Part shown: in pieces, positions 4,013 through 5,061 of the stretch
Numbering within the stretch: the first letter of the stretch is position 1
Layout: each line of letters opens with the position of its first letter
Source: Dehalococcoidia bacterium
GTDB lineage: Bacteria > Chloroflexota > Dehalococcoidia > Tepidiformales > Tepidiformaceae
Reading direction: 5' to 3'
DNA length: 5,061 bases
Assembly (NCBI GenBank): GCA_023228745.1
Contig: JALOAP010000260.1
Span: 1 to 5,061 of the forward strand
Notes under the pieces: model-generated
What the model was told of the DNA's origin: nothing
The model's input: only the letters and a program-made list of their open reading frames with translations
Databases searched by the model: none
Translations under genes and position numbers: made by a program

Positions 4013-5061
4013 ATGCCCGCTGACTTCGTCACCGAACTCCGCCAGGCGTTTTCTGGCGCCTACAACGAACCCCCGGCCGTGGTGGTGCGTGCCCCCGGCC
4101 GTGTAAACCTTATCGGCGAACACACGGACTACTCCCACCTGCCGGTACTGCCCATTGCAATTGACCGTGCGCTGTACATCGCCGCTGCTCCCTCCGCTGA
4201 GCCCGTCGTCGAGGTGCGTTCGGCGCAGTTCGAACCATCGGCGGTGCTCACCCGTGACGGTCCTGCGCGCCGCGAGACCGGCTGGCACGGGTACGTCGCG
4301 GGCGTGCTCAACGAGCTCCGGGACGTGGCGTCCGGCCGGGGAGCACGCGTCTTCATCACGGGCGACCTGCCGCCGGCCAGCGGCCTCAGTTCTTCTTCGG
4401 CCCTGAGCGTGGGGCTGATGGCGGCGCTGAACGGCGCCTGGGAAGGCGGTCTCGAAGCCCCCATCATCGCTCACCGTGCCGCGGCCGCGGAGCGCCACGT
4501 CGGGGTCGAAACGGGCGGCATGGACCAGACCGTCATCACGTTCGCCGTGCCGGGGGCGGCGTTGCGCATCGATTTCGAGCCGTTCGCCATTCGCCCGGTC
4601 CCACTTCCCGAGGGACTGGCCGTGGTCGTCGCCAGTTCGGGCGAGGATGCGCCAAAGGGGGGAGCAGCCCGCGACGCGTACAACGAGCGCGTTGTCGGCG
4701 CCCGCCTCGCCGCGGCAATGCTGTCGGAACAGATCGGCTTCGAGCCGGGGAATCCACCGCGCCTCCGCGATGTTTGGGGGGCCGATGCGGTTGAGATCCT
4801 CGTCGACGACCTCCCCGAGAAGATCTCAGTTCGGGAAGTGACCCGCAGCGTGGGGATCGATGCGGGCGTGCTGGCTCGCTTCGACTCGGGGGCGATCGAC
4901 ACGGCGCTCCGCGTACCGACCCGGCGGCCGGCGCGTCACATCCTTTCGGAGGCCGACCGCGTCGAAGCAGCCGAAGCCGCGCTGACGGACGGCGATATCG
5001 AGGCTTTCGGCCGCTTGCTGAACGAATCACACGAGAGCCTGCGGAACGATTTCAAGTGCAG
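4013..5061 (+). CDS. galK: Galactokinase-family GHMP kinase, GALK2-like (3' end outside window)
   Basis: The frame starts at ATG 4013 and stays open to the right edge, giving 349 residues of a protein usually near 390-400. The family transfers phosphate from ATP to C1 of galactose or a related sugar in the cytoplasm (Leloir-type pathway). The galactokinase signature GRVNLIGEHTDY is at residues 29-40, the ATP-binding motif PPASGLSSSSAL at 120-131, and the catalytic Asp171 in GGMDQ (168-172). The late motifs RARHILSEADRV and NESHESLRNDFKC follow. Several features resemble eukaryotic GALK2/Gal1 more than E. coli GalK. These are PVLPIAI without the usual N-(D/G)-G after DY, PPxSGLSSSSAL, ERHVGVETGGMDQ, the AARDAYNERVVGARLAA segment, SEAxRV, and Cys in NDFKC. 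The substrate could therefore be GalNAc or another sugar. The 62-base region shared with the divergent Uma2 gene holds its probable promoter and an inverted repeat touching the ATG. No other Leloir gene is in the window. Family is certain; substrate is not. Confidence 0.92.
   Translation, partial: MPADFVTELRQAFSGAYNEPPAVVVRAPGRVNLIGEHTDYSHLPVLPIAIDRALYIAAAPSAEPVVEVRSAQFEPSAVLTRDGPARRETGWHGYVAGVLNELRDVASGRGARVFITGDLPPASGLSSSSALSVGLMAALNGAWEGGLEAPIIAHRAAAAERHVGVETGGMDQTVITFAVPGAALRIDFEPFAIRPVPLPEGLAVVVASSGEDAPKGGAARDAYNERVVGARLAAAMLSEQIGFEPGNPPRLRDVWGADAVEILVDDLPEKISVREVTRSVGIDAGVLARFDSGAIDTALRVPTRRPARHILSEADRVEAAEAALTDGDIEAFGRLLNESHESLRNDFKC

Noticed and set aside
3797..4498. Minus-strand open frame of 233 codons across the Uma2/kinase junction.
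   Set aside because: It overlaps two well-supported genes in other frames and its translation has no recognisable motif.
4471..5030. Two minus-strand open frames opposite the kinase gene (4471-4902 and 4536-5030).
   Set aside because: Low-complexity Arg/Pro/Ser translations typical of antisense frames; the kinase motifs on the + strand explain this region.
1..5061. Search for CRISPR repeats, tRNA-like cloverleafs, transposase or phage genes, and toxin-antitoxin pairs.
   Set aside because: None was found by eye. Uma2 is sometimes linked to mobile or defence contexts, but nothing around it here supports that.

Overview
The window is a high-GC, densely coded bacterial chromosomal segment. It holds six protein genes, two of them cut by the window edges. 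No rRNA, tRNA, CRISPR array, insertion sequence or prophage gene is visible, and no stretch over 300 bases lacks a gene. GC-rich coding, mostly absent Shine-Dalgarno sequences, TANNNT boxes 6-7 nt upstream of three start codons, a Uma2-family protein and a stand-alone M16 peptidase together suggest a Chloroflexota (Thermomicrobia-like) bacterium. Actinobacteria or Deinococcota remain possible. This placement is inference.

Left part (1-1911, all + strand): the 3' end of an unrecognised gene (2-298), then a 78-base gap with degenerate heptamer repeats and a probable -10 box. Next come a PstS-type phosphate-binding protein (377-1339) and, 38 bases later, a small membrane protein with an N-terminal zinc ribbon (1378-1911). 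No pstC, pstA or pstB lies in the window, so this binding protein is separated from any permease here.

Middle part (1912-3950): a 130-base intergenic region carries a candidate promoter and a strong Shine-Dalgarno that points to a TTG start for an M16 zinc peptidase (2042-3316). This gene runs into a convergent Uma2-family PD-(D/E)XK-like gene (3950-3321, - strand), with only four bases between the stop codons.

Right part (3951-5061): a 62-base divergent promoter region separates the Uma2 gene from a galactokinase-family GHMP kinase that runs off the right edge. Its motifs resemble eukaryotic GALK2/Gal1-type kinases more than classical bacterial GalK, so the sugar it phosphorylates is uncertain. 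A perfect 7-bp inverted repeat encloses the kinase's putative -10 box and abuts its ATG.

The genes do not form one obvious pathway, and I see no clearly new multi-gene system. The points most worth following are the leaderless-type promoters, the inverted repeat at the kinase start, the GALK2-like kinase, and the unnamed zinc-ribbon membrane protein next to pstS.
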